A stretch of DNA of 64,000 nucleotides from Paracoccus contaminans (GTDB lineage: Bacteria; Pseudomonadota; Alphaproteobacteria; Rhodobacterales; Rhodobacteraceae): assembly GCF_002105555.1 (NCBI RefSeq), contig NZ_CP020612.1, positions 2,162,001 through 2,226,000 on the forward strand, written 5' to 3'. The notes beneath the pieces were generated by a model. The model was not told the DNA's origin, searched no databases, and was given only the letters and a program-made list of their open reading frames with translations. A program made the translations under genes and the position numbers. Shown in pieces: positions 38,040 through 48,830 of this stretch (positions are counted from its first letter, which is position 1; the number at the start of each line of letters is the position of its first letter).

Positions 38040-38765
38040 ATGTCGATCTGGGACTATGCCAATCCTGTCCGTTTCATGCGCAGTTCGGCGGCGGTGCTGC
38101 CGTATCTGGCCGCCGGGGCGGCCCTGACGCTGGGCACGGGGCTGGTCTGGGGGTTCCTGGCGCCCGACGACTACAGGCAGGGCGCGACGGTCAAGATCCT
38201 GTTCCTGCATGTGCCCGCCGCGATGATGGCGATCAACATCTGGATCATGATGCTGGTGGCCTCGCTGGTCTGGATCATCCGGCGCCACCATGTCAGCGCG
38301 CTGGCGGCGCGCGCGGCCGCGCCGCTGGGCGCGGTGATGACGCTGATCGCCCTGGCCACCGGCGCGATCTGGGGCCAGCCGATGTGGGGGACATGGTGGG
38401 CCTGGGATCCGCGCCTGACCTCGTTCCTGATCCTGTTCCTGTTCTATCTGGGCTATATGGCGCTGTGGTCGGCGATCGAGGATCCCGACAGCGCCGCGGA
38501 CCTGACGGGGGTGCTGTGCCTGGTGGGTTCGGTCTTTGCGCTGCTGTCGCGCTATGCGGTGCTGTTCTGGAACCAGGGGCTGCACCAGGGCGCCACCATC
38601 AGCATCGCGCCGGGGCGGCGCATCACCCCGGCCTACAGCTATCCGCTGTATCTGTGCATGGCGGGGTTCTTTCTGCTGTTCCTGACATTGCTGCTGGTGC
38701 GCACGCGGACGGAAATCCGCCGCCGCCGCACCGCGGCCCTGCTGGCACGCGAGGCGCGGGGATGA
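38040..38765 (+). CDS. ccmC: Haem lyase/haem handling protein CcmC
   Basis: The 241-residue six-helix membrane protein has the tryptophan-rich periplasmic motif GQPMWGTWWAWDPRLTS at about 119-135, flanked by the haem-ligand histidines in FLHVPAAMMA and NQGLHQGATISI. CcmC loads haem onto the chaperone CcmE. It overlaps ccmD by four bases. Confidence 0.96.
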   Translation: MSIWDYANPVRFMRSSAAVLPYLAAGAALTLGTGLVWGFLAPDDYRQGATVKILFLHVPAAMMAINIWIMMLVASLVWIIRRHHVSALAARAAAPLGAVMTLIALATGAIWGQPMWGTWWAWDPRLTSFLILFLFYLGYMALWSAIEDPDSAADLTGVLCLVGSVFALLSRYAVLFWNQGLHQGATISIAPGRRITPAYSYPLYLCMAGFFLLFLTLLLVRTRTEIRRRRTAALLAREARG

Positions 38766-38905
38766 TCGAGCTTGGGAAATATGCCGCGCCGGTGCTGATG
38801 GCCTGGGGGATCGGCCTTGCGCTGCTGGCCGGGATCATCGTGCAGACACTGTTGGCCAATGCCCGCGCCCGCCGCGCCTTGGCCGAGGTTGAGCGTCGTG
38901 GCTAG
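38762..38905 (+). CDS. ccmD: Haem exporter protein CcmD
   Basis: The 47-residue product has one transmembrane helix (about 10-30, PVLMAWGIGLALLAGIIVQT) preceded by GKYAAP and followed by a basic tail NARARRALAEVERRG, as in CcmD. It tethers CcmC-CcmE to CcmAB. ATG 38762 overlaps the ccmC stop by four bases, and the ccmG start lies within its last codons. Confidence 0.92.
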   Translation: MIELGKYAAPVLMAWGIGLALLAGIIVQTLLANARARRALAEVERRG

Positions 38906-39455
38906 GATATCGCCCCTGCTTGCCTTGCCGCCGGTGCTGTTTGCCGGTCTGGCGGCGATGTTCCTGTGGGGGATGGAACGGGGCGATCCCGCGGCGCTGC
39001 CCTCGGCGCTGGTGGGCCGCCCGGCGCCCGCCCTGCCGTCCACGACCCTGCCGGGCGAAAGCGCGCCCACGCCTGACGATCTGCGCAGCGGCAAGGTTAC
39101 GCTGGTCAATTTCTGGGCAAGCTGGTGCCCCCCTTGCCGGGCCGAGCATCCCACCCTTCAGGCGCTTGCAAGCGAGGGGATTCCCCTTATCGGCATCGAC
39201 CTGAAGGATCCCGAACCCGCCGCCCGCCGCTTTCTCGAGGAGCATGGGAGCCCCTTTTCCCGCCTTGCCACCGACCCGCAGGGGCGCGCCGCGCTGGACT
39301 GGGGCGTGACCGCCCCGCCCGAGACGTTCATCCTGGATGGCGAGGGGCGGGTGCTCTACCGCTTTGCCGGACCGCTGGTGCGCGAGGATTACGTCCAGCG
39401 ATTTCGCCCCGAACTGGACAGGGCGCTTGAAAAGGCACAAGCCGGCCGGCCCTAG
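38898..39455 (+). CDS. ccmG: Thiol:disulfide interchange protein CcmG/DsbE
   Basis: The 185-residue membrane-anchored thioredoxin-like protein has an N-terminal anchor (about 5-24) and the active site WCPPC (Cys77, Cys80) in NFWASWCPPC, then GVTAPPETFILDGEGRVLYR. It reduces the apocytochrome c haem-binding cysteines or CcmH. The GTG start at 38898 is inferred from the ccmD overlap of eight bases and GGTTGAG; upstream codons belong to ccmD in another frame. It ends the sec-ccm cluster. Confidence 0.94.
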   Translation: MARISPLLALPPVLFAGLAAMFLWGMERGDPAALPSALVGRPAPALPSTTLPGESAPTPDDLRSGKVTLVNFWASWCPPCRAEHPTLQALASEGIPLIGIDLKDPEPAARRFLEEHGSPFSRLATDPQGRAALDWGVTAPPETFILDGEGRVLYRFAGPLVREDYVQRFRPELDRALEKAQAGRP

Positions 39456-39669
39456 CATGCCGAAAAGAGGAAGGGTTTTCCGCCGCGCCGCTGGCAGGGC
39501 GGGCGATTGTCCTGCATCAGTGCCCAGGGCGTGGCAGGGCGGCCTGCCGGCGCATGGCCTGGCAGGATGATCCGTCGCCCCGCCACAGCGCGGCCCGGCA
39601 GCGGCGGTCTTGGTATTGCCGCGCAGGCCCCATATCCTCAGGGCAAGCATCCCCTGACCCGAGGCATTC

Positions 39670-40653
39670 ATGCGTTCCCTCGCACCCCTGCTTGCCGCTG
39701 CGGCATTCATCGCCACCCCGCCCGCCTTTGCCGCCCCCGCGCCGGGGCAGCCTGCCGCCGCCGAGGCCGCGGCCCCTGTCCAGCCGCAAGCGGCGCGCCT
39801 TGGCCCGCTGATCACCGCGCCGCAGCTTGCGGCGGCTGGTGCCGGGCCGTTGATCCTCGACATCCGGGGCGAGGCCTATGGCCAGGGCCATATCCCCGGT
39901 GCGCTTGATGCGCCCTACAAGCTGTTTCGCGGCCCGGCCGACAATCCTGGCGCGCTTGTTCCCGTCGAGCGGTTGCAGGCCACGCTGAGCGGTCTTGGCC
40001 TGTCCAAGGACCGTCCGGTCGTCATTGTCCACCAGGGCAGCGACCAGGATGATTTCGGCTCGGCCGCCCGGGTTTACTGGACGTTGAAATCGGCCGGCAT
40101 TCAGGACATCGCGATTCTGAACGGCGGCATGAACGCCTGGGCGGCGGCGGGCCTGCCGGCCGATACGGCGCCCGTGGCGCCCCAGCCCACGCAGCTGGCG
40201 ATCACCTGGGACGACCGCTGGACCGCGAGCGAGGACGAGGTGGCGCGCATCGCCGCCGGGCAGGAGGATGCCCGCCTGCTTGACGCCCGCCCGGCCGAAT
40301 TCTTCCAGGGAAGCAAGGCCCATGCGGCCGCATCGGCCCCCGGAACCGTGCCGGGCGCGCAGAGCGTGCCCCACACCGAATGGTTCGCGGGCCAGACCCC
40401 GTCCGTCGCCCCGCCCGCCACCGCCGCCGACATCGCCGCGCGGCTGGGGATCAGGCCGGGCGGCGAGGTCGTCACCTTCTGCAACACCGGCCACTGGGCT
40501 GCGACCGAATGGTTCGCCCTGTCCGAACTGGCCGGTCTGCCCAATGTCAGGATGTATCCCGAATCGATGGTCGGCTATACCAAGGGCGACCACCAGATCG
40601 CCAACAAGCCGGGTCTGGTCGACAACCTGATGCGCCAGATCAAGGGGCTGTGA
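39670..40653 (+). CDS. Exported two-domain rhodanese-type sulfurtransferase
   Basis: The 327-residue protein has a signal peptide (residues 1-21, cleaved near FAA) and two rhodanese domains. The first (about 45-165) ends in a loop where the catalytic cysteine is replaced: HQGSDQDDFGS (His121-Gln122). The second (about 185-310) has the active cysteine Cys271 in TFCNTGHWAATEW. Such enzymes transfer sulfane sulfur, for example from thiosulfate. Export implies periplasmic action. It abuts the YeeE-type permease gene by a TGATG overlap, which argues for joint handling of reduced sulfur compounds. GACCCGAGGCATTC precedes the ATG. Confidence 0.88.
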   Translation: MRSLAPLLAAAAFIATPPAFAAPAPGQPAAAEAAAPVQPQAARLGPLITAPQLAAAGAGPLILDIRGEAYGQGHIPGALDAPYKLFRGPADNPGALVPVERLQATLSGLGLSKDRPVVIVHQGSDQDDFGSAARVYWTLKSAGIQDIAILNGGMNAWAAAGLPADTAPVAPQPTQLAITWDDRWTASEDEVARIAAGQEDARLLDARPAEFFQGSKAHAAASAPGTVPGAQSVPHTEWFAGQTPSVAPPATAADIAARLGIRPGGEVVTFCNTGHWAATEWFALSELAGLPNVRMYPESMVGYTKGDHQIANKPGLVDNLMRQIKGL

Positions 40654-41801
40654 TGGCAAGCATCGCGACGAATGCCGGTGCGCGCGAGGCGCCTGCGAGC
40701 CCGCTGATCCCTTCGGCCGCCGCGCGCGCGGGGGCGGGGGCGCTGTTGGCCGCGGCGCTGGCCGCCATGGCGCTGCTGGTCGGGCTGCGCTACGCGCTGC
40801 TGCTCGGGATCGGCCTTGGTTTCGGGATGACGCTGGAAGGGCTGCGGTTCGGTTTTGCCGGGCCCTGGCGCGCCCTGATCCTGCGGCGCGAGGGGGGCGG
40901 CGTTCTGGCGCAGCTTCTGGCGATCGGGCTGACCGCCTGCGCGGCGATGCCGCTGATCGCGGCCCATCCGGCCGAGCTGATGGGGGCTGCCGCGCCGGTC
41001 GGGTTTGCCATGCTGGGCGGGGCCTTCGTCTTTGGCGCGGCGATGCAGGTGGTGCTGGGCTGCGGGTCAGGCACGCTCATCAATGCGGGCAGCGGCAATC
41101 CGGTGGCGATGCTGGCGCTGCCCTTCTTTGCGCTGGGCAGCTTTCTGGGATCGTGGTCGCTGGTCTGGTGGACCGATCTGGGATCGCTGCCGGTGGTCGT
41201 GCTGCGCGGGGGAACGGGCCTTGCCGTGACGCTGGGCCTGTTGCTGGGGCTGGCCGGGATCGTTCTGGCGGTGGCGGCGCCCGGCAAGCGGCGCATCCCC
41301 GGCCGCTGGGTCGTGGCGGCATTGCTGCTGGCGGCGCTGGCGGTGCTGAACCTGATCGTGTCGGGGCAGCCCTGGGGCGTCGTTTACGGACTTGGGCTTT
41401 GGGGCGCCAAGGCCGCCGCGGGCCTGGGCGTGGATCTGTCGCGCTCGGCCTTCTGGGCCGCGCCGGGCAATGCGGCGCGGGTCGGCGCAAGCGTGCTGAC
41501 GGATGTGACCTCGCTGACGGCATTCGGGTCGATCATCGGGGCAATGCTGGTCGCGTTCTGGCGGGGCGGGCTGGCGCAGCCGCTGCCGCGCCTGCCGGCG
41601 CGCGCCTGGGCCGCGACGGTCGTATCGGGGCTGCTGCTGGGCTATTCCTCGCGGCTTGCCTTCGGCTGCAATGTCGGCGCGCTTTTCTCGGGCATCTCGA
41701 CGGGCAGCCTGCATGGCTGGGCCTGGCTCGTGCTGGGTTTTGCCGGATCGCTCGTGGGGGTGCGGCTGCGCGCGGCCCTGTGGATGGAGGGGCGGCCATG
41801 A
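40653..41801 (+). CDS. YeeE/YedE-family thiosulfate/sulfur permease
   Basis: The 382-residue membrane protein has about ten or more hydrophobic segments and two conserved cysteine motifs of the family, VVLGCGSGTLINAG and SRLAFGCNVGALFSGIST. Structures of TsuA show that these cysteines pass thiosulfate across the membrane; here that function is inferred from the motifs. The first 25 residues are an Ala-rich cytoplasmic lead. ATG 40653 overlaps the rhodanese stop by one base. A 54-residue peptide gene follows with a four-base overlap. Some relatives are tied to sulfur-oxidation (Sox) regulation, but no sox genes lie nearby. Confidence 0.9.
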   Translation: MASIATNAGAREAPASPLIPSAAARAGAGALLAAALAAMALLVGLRYALLLGIGLGFGMTLEGLRFGFAGPWRALILRREGGGVLAQLLAIGLTACAAMPLIAAHPAELMGAAAPVGFAMLGGAFVFGAAMQVVLGCGSGTLINAGSGNPVAMLALPFFALGSFLGSWSLVWWTDLGSLPVVVLRGGTGLAVTLGLLLGLAGIVLAVAAPGKRRIPGRWVVAALLLAALAVLNLIVSGQPWGVVYGLGLWGAKAAAGLGVDLSRSAFWAAPGNAARVGASVLTDVTSLTAFGSIIGAMLVAFWRGGLAQPLPRLPARAWAATVVSGLLLGYSSRLAFGCNVGALFSGISTGSLHGWAWLVLGFAGSLVGVRLRAALWMEGRP

Positions 41802-41962
41802 CGCGCCACATGATCGCGGGCATCTGCCTGGCCATGCTGGGCCTGATCATCGGGGGCGATCTGCTGGCCGTGACGCCCAACCCCTATCGCGCCCCGGCGG
41901 CCTTGGCGCTGGGATCGGGGGCCGCGGCGCCGGGTGGATTTTGCGGCGCGCTGCCGCGCTAG
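41798..41962 (+). CDS. 54-residue single-helix membrane peptide at the end of the sulfur operon
   Basis: The product starts MTRHMIAGICLAMLGLIIGG and has one transmembrane helix (about 6-24), followed by a short Ala/Pro-rich tail ending FCGALPR. It could also be an export signal. The ATGA overlap with the permease stop shows translational coupling. I do not recognise a family. It may be a small accessory subunit of the permease; the cysteines at 10 and 49 could matter for thiol chemistry. Both ideas are inference. Confidence 0.65.
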   Translation: MTRHMIAGICLAMLGLIIGGDLLAVTPNPYRAPAALALGSGAAAPGGFCGALPR

Positions 41963-41963
41963 G

Positions 41964-41996
41964 AAAAAAAAACGGCGGCCCTGGCGGGGCCGCCGT
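41964..41996 (-). terminator. Rho-independent terminator of the RTX gene
   Basis: On the minus strand a ten-pair stem (A-CGGCGGCCC with GGGCCGCCG-T, 41996-41987 and 41981-41972) with a five-base loop is followed by nine U residues (41972-41964). It lies 22 bases after the RTX stop and directly against the plus-strand operon end. Confidence 0.9.
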
Positions 41997-42017
41997 CCTG
42001 CCATTGCGGTCTGCCTG

Positions 42018-42806
42018 TCAGAACAGGAAGTCGGACGCGTTCAGATCGGCGATGTGCTGATTGTCCAGGTGCAGGACCATGTTCTGCCCAAGATGGATGG
42101 TCACGCCGCCGTTCTCTTCGACCATGTGCGAGGACAGCGATTCAAAATTCAGCTCCATCGTGCGCAGGTCGATGACATCCTCACCCGAACGGAAGTCGGC
42201 GATCGTGTCATGGCCCTGGCGGAACACGAAGGTATCCGCGCCGTCCCCGCCGCGCAGCAGGTCGCTGCCGATGCCGCCGCGCAGCAGGTCGTTGCCGCTG
42301 CCGCCATACAGCGTATCGTTCCCGTTCCCGCCGTTCAGCGTGTCATTGTCATCGCCGCCGAACAGGCTGTCGCGCCCGCCGCCGCCGTTGATGTAGTCGT
42401 TGCCGGTGCCGCCCGCGACCCAGTCGTTGCGCAGGCCGGCAAAGATGCGGTCATTGCCGTCGCCGCCGTTGATGATATCGCGGCCCTCGCCGGTATAGAT
42501 CAGGTCGTCGCCGGCACCCGCCGCGACCTGGTCCGCCCCATGGCCGGCCCAGATCGTATCGTTGCCTTCCCCGCCCAGGATATAGTCGCGGCCATAGCCC
42601 CCCGAGATCCTGTCGTCGCCCGCACCGCCGTTCAGCACGTCCCAGCCGCGCTGGCCGAAGATCGCATCATTGCCGTTGCCGCCGCTGACATAATCGTTGT
42701 TGCCCCGGCCCATGACGACATCATCACCATCAAGAGCCCGGATCAGGTCGACGCCGTTGATGCCGGCCAGAAAATTGTTTCCTTCAGTTCCGACGATGTA
42801 ACTCAT
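42018..42806 (-). CDS. RTX (GGxGxDxL) repeat calcium-binding protein, probably type I secreted
   Basis: The 262-residue protein consists almost entirely of about 18 tandem nonapeptides of the form GGxGxDxhx (for example [20 protein letters not shown]) from residue 12 to about 190, which fold as a calcium-bound beta-roll. The C-terminal 70 residues hold [14 protein letters not shown] and the ending DLNASDFLF, matching an uncleaved type I secretion signal. No separate enzymatic or adhesive domain is present. No type I transporter genes are near. It has its own promoter-like sequence and terminator. Candidate roles are extracellular matrix, biofilm or scaffold functions; none is demonstrated. 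Confidence 0.92.
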   Translation of the reverse strand: MSYIVGTEGNNFLAGINGVDLIRALDGDDVVMGRGNNDYVSGGNGNDAIFGQRGWDVLNGGAGDDRISGGYGRDYILGGEGNDTIWAGHGADQVAAGAGDDLIYTGEGRDIINGGDGNDRIFAGLRNDWVAGGTGNDYINGGGGRDSLFGGDDNDTLNGGNGNDTLYGGSGNDLLRGGIGSDLLRGGDGADTFVFRQGHDTIADFRSGEDVIDLRTMELNFESLSSHMVEENGGVTIHLGQNMVLHLDNQHIADLNASDFLF

Positions 42807-42847
42807 GAATACTTCCCCCTCAATGACAGGCCGGATGGCCGCGGCGA

Positions 42848-42875
42848 AGTATCACAGATTTTAATCAATTGTTAA
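42848..42875 (-). promoter_or_regulatory. Candidate promoter with AT-rich palindrome upstream of the RTX gene
   Basis: On the minus strand TTAACA (42875-42870) and GATACT (42853-42848) are 16 bases apart and fit sigma-70 hexamers. The -35 lies inside TTAATCAATTGTTAA (42861-42875), an AT-rich near-palindrome centred on CAATTG and striking in such GC-rich DNA; it may be an operator. Confidence 0.5.
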
Positions 42876-42912
42876 CCTTTGCGGGCTTGACCTTTTAGAC
42901 AGGTTTGAACGG

Positions 42913-42943
42913 AAAAACCCCGGATGGCGCTGCCATCCGGGGT
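42913..42943 (-). terminator. Rho-independent terminator of acnA
   Basis: On the minus strand an eleven-pair stem (ACCCCGGATGG with CCATCCGGGGT) closes a five-base loop and is followed by five U residues (42917-42913). It is 36 bases after the acnA stop and separates it from the RTX promoter. Confidence 0.92.
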
Positions 42944-42978
42944 CTTTGTCAATGCCGCCTCGGGTAGGGGCGCTGCGC

Positions 42979-45765
<2,787 letters not shown>

Positions 45766-45878
45766 GGCTTTCCTTCCTGGGATGGAGAGATGGCGTCCTG
45801 TTCCGATTGCCCCGACTCGGCCCACAGGTGCAAGCACCCGACAGGCGCCGCGACAACCGGAAACACATTGTATGCCGT

Positions 45879-45905
45879 AGTATACCGACTTTGCGGCCCG
45901 TGCAA
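45879..45905 (-). promoter_or_regulatory. Candidate acnA promoter
   Basis: On the minus strand TTGCAC (45905-45900) and TATACT (45884-45879) match sigma-70 hexamers but with a short 15-base spacer. The -10 overlaps GTATGCCGTAGTATAC (45870-45885), a pair of GTAT/ATAC arms that could bind a regulator. The leader to acnA would be about 105 bases. Confidence 0.4.
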
Positions 45906-46038
45906 GCCGCAGCGCCCGCTGCGGGGCTGCCACGGCAGGGGCGGCGCAAGGGCGGGGCGCGGCGGGAAAGCGGGCGGCGGGCCTGCCTAACGAAGCCTTG
46001 ATTTGGCCGGTAGGGCAAAGCCGTCCTAAGACGCGGGC

Positions 46039-47037
46039 ATGCATGCTGCCCTGTCTCCAGTTCGTCGGTCCGGCGGCACGGCGCCGCGCCTTGCCCGCCT
46101 TGCGCTGGGCGCCTGCCTGGCCGCCTTGCTGGCGATTCCCGCAGCGGGCGGGCCGTTGGGCGACGACGCCTTTGCCGATGGCGGCGCCGTGGGGCTGATC
46201 GAGGCGCCCGACGATGCCGGCCCCGCCCGCGCGGCCGCATCATCGGACGAGCCGATCCCCGGCCTCGGGCCGGAGGACGGCTTTGGCGCGCCCTTGATGG
46301 GCGCAGTGCCCGAAGGGGCCTTTTCGCTGGCGCCGCAATGGTCCGAGCGCGCCCCCCGGCCCTTTGCCGGCATCCCTGTCGTGGTCGAGCTGTTCACTGC
46401 GCAGGGCTGCTCGACCTGCCCGGCGGCGGATGCGATGATCGCGGACATCGCTGATCGGCCCGATGTTCTCGCCCTGGGCTGGCATGTCGATTACTGGGAC
46501 TATCTGGGTTCGCCCGACGGCTATGCCCGCCCCGATCACACGGTTCGCCAGCAGGGCTATGCCGCCGCCGCGGGCGAGCGGGGCGTCTATACCCCGCAGA
46601 TCCTCGTGGATGGCAGCGATACCCTGATCGGCGCGGACCGCAGCGGCCTGATGGCGCTGATCGAGGATCATGCCAGCCGGCCGCCGGCGATCATGGCCTC
46701 GGCCACGCGGGCCGAGGGCGGCTATCAGATCGACCTGACCCCGCGTGCGGCGATTCCGGGCGGCTTGCAGGTGCTGCTGATCCGCTATCTGCCCAGCCGC
46801 GAGGTTGATGTCGGGGCGGGCGAGAACCGAGGCAGGCGCATCCTTTATCGCAACATCGTCATCGGCATGGAAACGGTCAGCCGCTGGCCCGCGCGCACGC
46901 CGCTGCGTCTGACGCTGCGCACCGAAGGGGGCGCGGATGCGGCCTATCCCCTCGATACGCGCCATGCGCTGCTTGTCCAGCAGCGGATAAGGAGCGATCG
47001 GCCCGGCCCGATTCTGGCGGCGCTGCGGCTGGACTGA
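46039..47037 (+). CDS. DUF1223 exported thioredoxin-fold protein
   Basis: The 332-residue protein has an export signal (about 16-37), then a 70-residue Asp/Pro-rich stretch, then the DUF1223 thioredoxin-like domain with VVVELFTAQGCSTCPAADAM (Cys124-x2-Cys127) and HVDYWDYLGSPDGYARPDHT. The family is widespread in Alphaproteobacteria, often next to acnA, with unknown substrate; a periplasmic redox role is suggested by CxxC. The low-complexity linker after the signal is longer than in many relatives, from memory. The gene ends just before the rnpB promoter. Confidence 0.88.
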   Translation: MHAALSPVRRSGGTAPRLARLALGACLAALLAIPAAGGPLGDDAFADGGAVGLIEAPDDAGPARAAASSDEPIPGLGPEDGFGAPLMGAVPEGAFSLAPQWSERAPRPFAGIPVVVELFTAQGCSTCPAADAMIADIADRPDVLALGWHVDYWDYLGSPDGYARPDHTVRQQGYAAAAGERGVYTPQILVDGSDTLIGADRSGLMALIEDHASRPPAIMASATRAEGGYQIDLTPRAAIPGGLQVLLIRYLPSREVDVGAGENRGRRILYRNIVIGMETVSRWPARTPLRLTLRTEGGADAAYPLDTRHALLVQQRIRSDRPGPILAALRLD

Positions 47038-47045
47038 AACCCTGC

Positions 47046-47074
47046 TTGACCGGGCTGGTGGCCCCGCTTATCTG
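47046..47074 (+). promoter_or_regulatory. Candidate rnpB promoter
   Basis: TTGACC (47046-47051) and the weaker TATCTG (47069-47074) are 17 bases apart. The predicted start is at 47081, exactly where the first base of the RNase P RNA closing helix lies. Confidence 0.55.
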
Positions 47075-47080
47075 CAATCA

Positions 47081-47474
47081 GCGCGGACGGCCGGATGACC
47101 GCGGACCGACGGCCCGTGCCGGCACGGTCCGAGGAAAGTCCGGGCTCCATGCAGGCACGGTGCCGGGTAACGCCCGGCGGGGGCAACCCCAGGGAAAGCG
47201 CCACAGAGAACAGACCGCCCGGACCTGTCCGGGCAAGGGTGAAACGGTGGGGTAAAAGCCCACCGCGGGACGGGCAACCGGACCGGCACGGCAAGCCCCA
47301 CCGGGAGCAATGCCGAATAGGGATCGCGCGCGGGGGCCTGCCCCCGCAGGGCCGCCTGCGCCCCAGCAGATCCGGGTTGGCAGCTTGATCCCGTCGGCGA
47401 CGGCGGGACCAGAGGAATGGTCATCCACGGGCGGAAACGCCCCGGACAGAACCCGGCTTACAGGCCGTCCGCGC
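47081..47474 (+). ncRNA. rnpB: RNase P RNA (class A)
   Basis: The 5' end GCGCGGACGGCC (47081-47092) is perfectly complementary to GGCCGTCCGCGC (47463-47474), forming helix P1. Between them are universal RNase P landmarks: GAGGAAAGTCCGGGCTCC (about 47132-47149), GCCACAGAGAACAGACC, and near the 3' end ACAGAACCCGGCTTACAGGC. The predicted length of 394 bases is normal for Alphaproteobacteria. It is the catalytic RNA that matures tRNA 5' ends. It lies between the DUF1223 gene and rpmG on the same strand. Confidence 0.96.
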
Positions 47475-47613
47475 GTTCGGCCCCATGGCAGGTGGCAAGG
47501 GCAAAATCCGGTTGACTTTGCCCGTCGCAGGCTGGAAAAGCGGGCTTCACAGATTCCACGGGGTTATCGGACAGCCGCCCACAGGCCCGCCCCGCATGAG
47601 CAGGAGCAGGACC

Positions 47614-47781
47614 ATGGCGAAGCCGACGACGATCAAGATCCGCCTGAACTCGACGGCGGGCACCGGACATTTCTATGTCACCAAGAAGAACGCCCGGACG
47701 ATGACCGAGAAGATGGCGGTCAACAAATATGATCCGGTCGTCCGCAAGCATGTCGAATACAAGGAAGGCAAGATCAAGTAA
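47614..47781 (+). CDS. rpmG: 50S ribosomal protein L33
   Basis: The 55-residue protein matches alphaproteobacterial L33, [20 protein letters not shown] and [18 protein letters not shown], and lacks the zinc-binding cysteines, so it is the Cys-minus form. ATG 47614 follows GAGCAGG. A TTGACT at 47512-47517 may be the -35 of its promoter, though no good -10 follows. A terminator ends the unit. Confidence 0.96.
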   Translation: MAKPTTIKIRLNSTAGTGHFYVTKKNARTMTEKMAVNKYDPVVRKHVEYKEGKIK

Positions 47782-47808
47782 GATCGCGCCACCCTTGCGC
47801 CCATCCGA

Positions 47809-47841
47809 CCGCGCCCGGCTGCTGCCGCGGCGCGGTTTTTT
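47809..47841 (+). terminator. Rho-independent terminator of rpmG
   Basis: CCGCGCC (47809-47815) pairs with GGCGCGG (47829-47835), with an inner CGGC/GCCG helix in between, followed by six T residues (47836-47841). It starts 27 bases after the rpmG stop. Confidence 0.9.
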
Positions 47842-47918
47842 CATGCCATGGTCATGGCGCCGTCATGCGGCGGTTGCCGGGCCGCGCCAACCTTGCACCC
47901 GCGGCAATGAGGTGCGCC

Positions 47919-48830
47919 ATGGCCCTTGTGACAGCGGACAGCGAAGGCTTTTTCCCGCATGCGCTGTTGCAGCGCGCGGCCGATCTGCCGCCCGGCCGGC
48001 CGATCGTGATCATGATCCACGGCTATCGGTTCAGCCCCCGCATCCCCGAGGCATCGCCCCACCGGCATATCCTTTCGCTGGCCCCGGACCCGGCCGCCCA
48101 AAGGGCGATGTCCTGGCCGCAGGCGCTTGGCTTTACCGAAAACGGGGATGAGGGGCTGGCTGTCGCCTTTGGCTGGCACGCGCGGGGCGGGCTGCGCGCC
48201 GCCTATGCCCGCGCGGCCGATGCGGGGGCCGAACTTGCGGCGCTGGTCGATGCGCTTGTCCTGGCGGCGCGCCGGCCGGTGGCGATGATCGGCCATTCGC
48301 TTGGCGCGCGTGTCGCGCTGGCCGCGATGCAGCGCGCCGCCCCCGGCAGCGTGGGGCGCGTCGTCCTGCTGTCGGCGGCCGAGTTGCAGGGCCGGGCCGA
48401 GGCGGCCATCGCCAGCCCCGCCGGCATGCTGGCCGAGGTGGTGAACGTCACCTCGCGCGAGAACGATCCCTATGATCTGGGGCTTGAACTGATCCTGTCG
48501 GGCGGGCGGCAGCGCGCCCTGGGGTTCGGGCTGGGGCAGCCGCGCCGCAACTGGGTGGATCTTCAGATCGACGATCCCGATACGCTCGATTCGCTGCGCC
48601 GGCTGGGCTTCAGCATCGAGGGCAGGGCCAGCCGCGCCTGCCACTGGTCGCCCTATCTGCGAACGGGGCTGTTTGCGGTGTGGCGCACCGTTTTGTGCCA
48701 GCCGGCGGCCCTGCCGCTGCCCTTGCTGGCGATGGCCCGCCCGGAACGGCCCGCCCGGCGCTGGTCGCGGCTGATCGCGCCAGGGCGGGCAGACAGGGCG
48801 GCAGCTCAGCGGCGCCTGTCGTCGTCCTGA
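47919..48830 (+). CDS. Alpha/beta-hydrolase-fold protein
   Basis: The 303-residue protein has the oxyanion/His motif VIMIHGYRFSPR at about 30-41 and the nucleophile elbow MIGHSLGARVALAAM at about 124-138, typical of alpha/beta hydrolases with Ser in GHSLG. The spacing resembles esterase-like proteins of the DUF900/lipase type. No signal peptide is seen. The substrate is unknown. ATG 47919 follows AATGAGG. Its last 25 bases overlap the end of yciB on the other strand. Confidence 0.82.
   Translation: MALVTADSEGFFPHALLQRAADLPPGRPIVIMIHGYRFSPRIPEASPHRHILSLAPDPAAQRAMSWPQALGFTENGDEGLAVAFGWHARGGLRAAYARAADAGAELAALVDALVLAARRPVAMIGHSLGARVALAAMQRAAPGSVGRVVLLSAAELQGRAEAAIASPAGMLAEVVNVTSRENDPYDLGLELILSGGRQRALGFGLGQPRRNWVDLQIDDPDTLDSLRRLGFSIEGRASRACHWSPYLRTGLFAVWRTVLCQPAALPLPLLAMARPERPARRWSRLIAPGRADRAAAQRRLSSS

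Noticed and set aside
42018..42806. DNA tandem repeat or CRISPR-like array
   Set aside because: The periodic signal comes from codon-level RTX nonapeptides that vary in sequence; there are no identical repeats with unique spacers.
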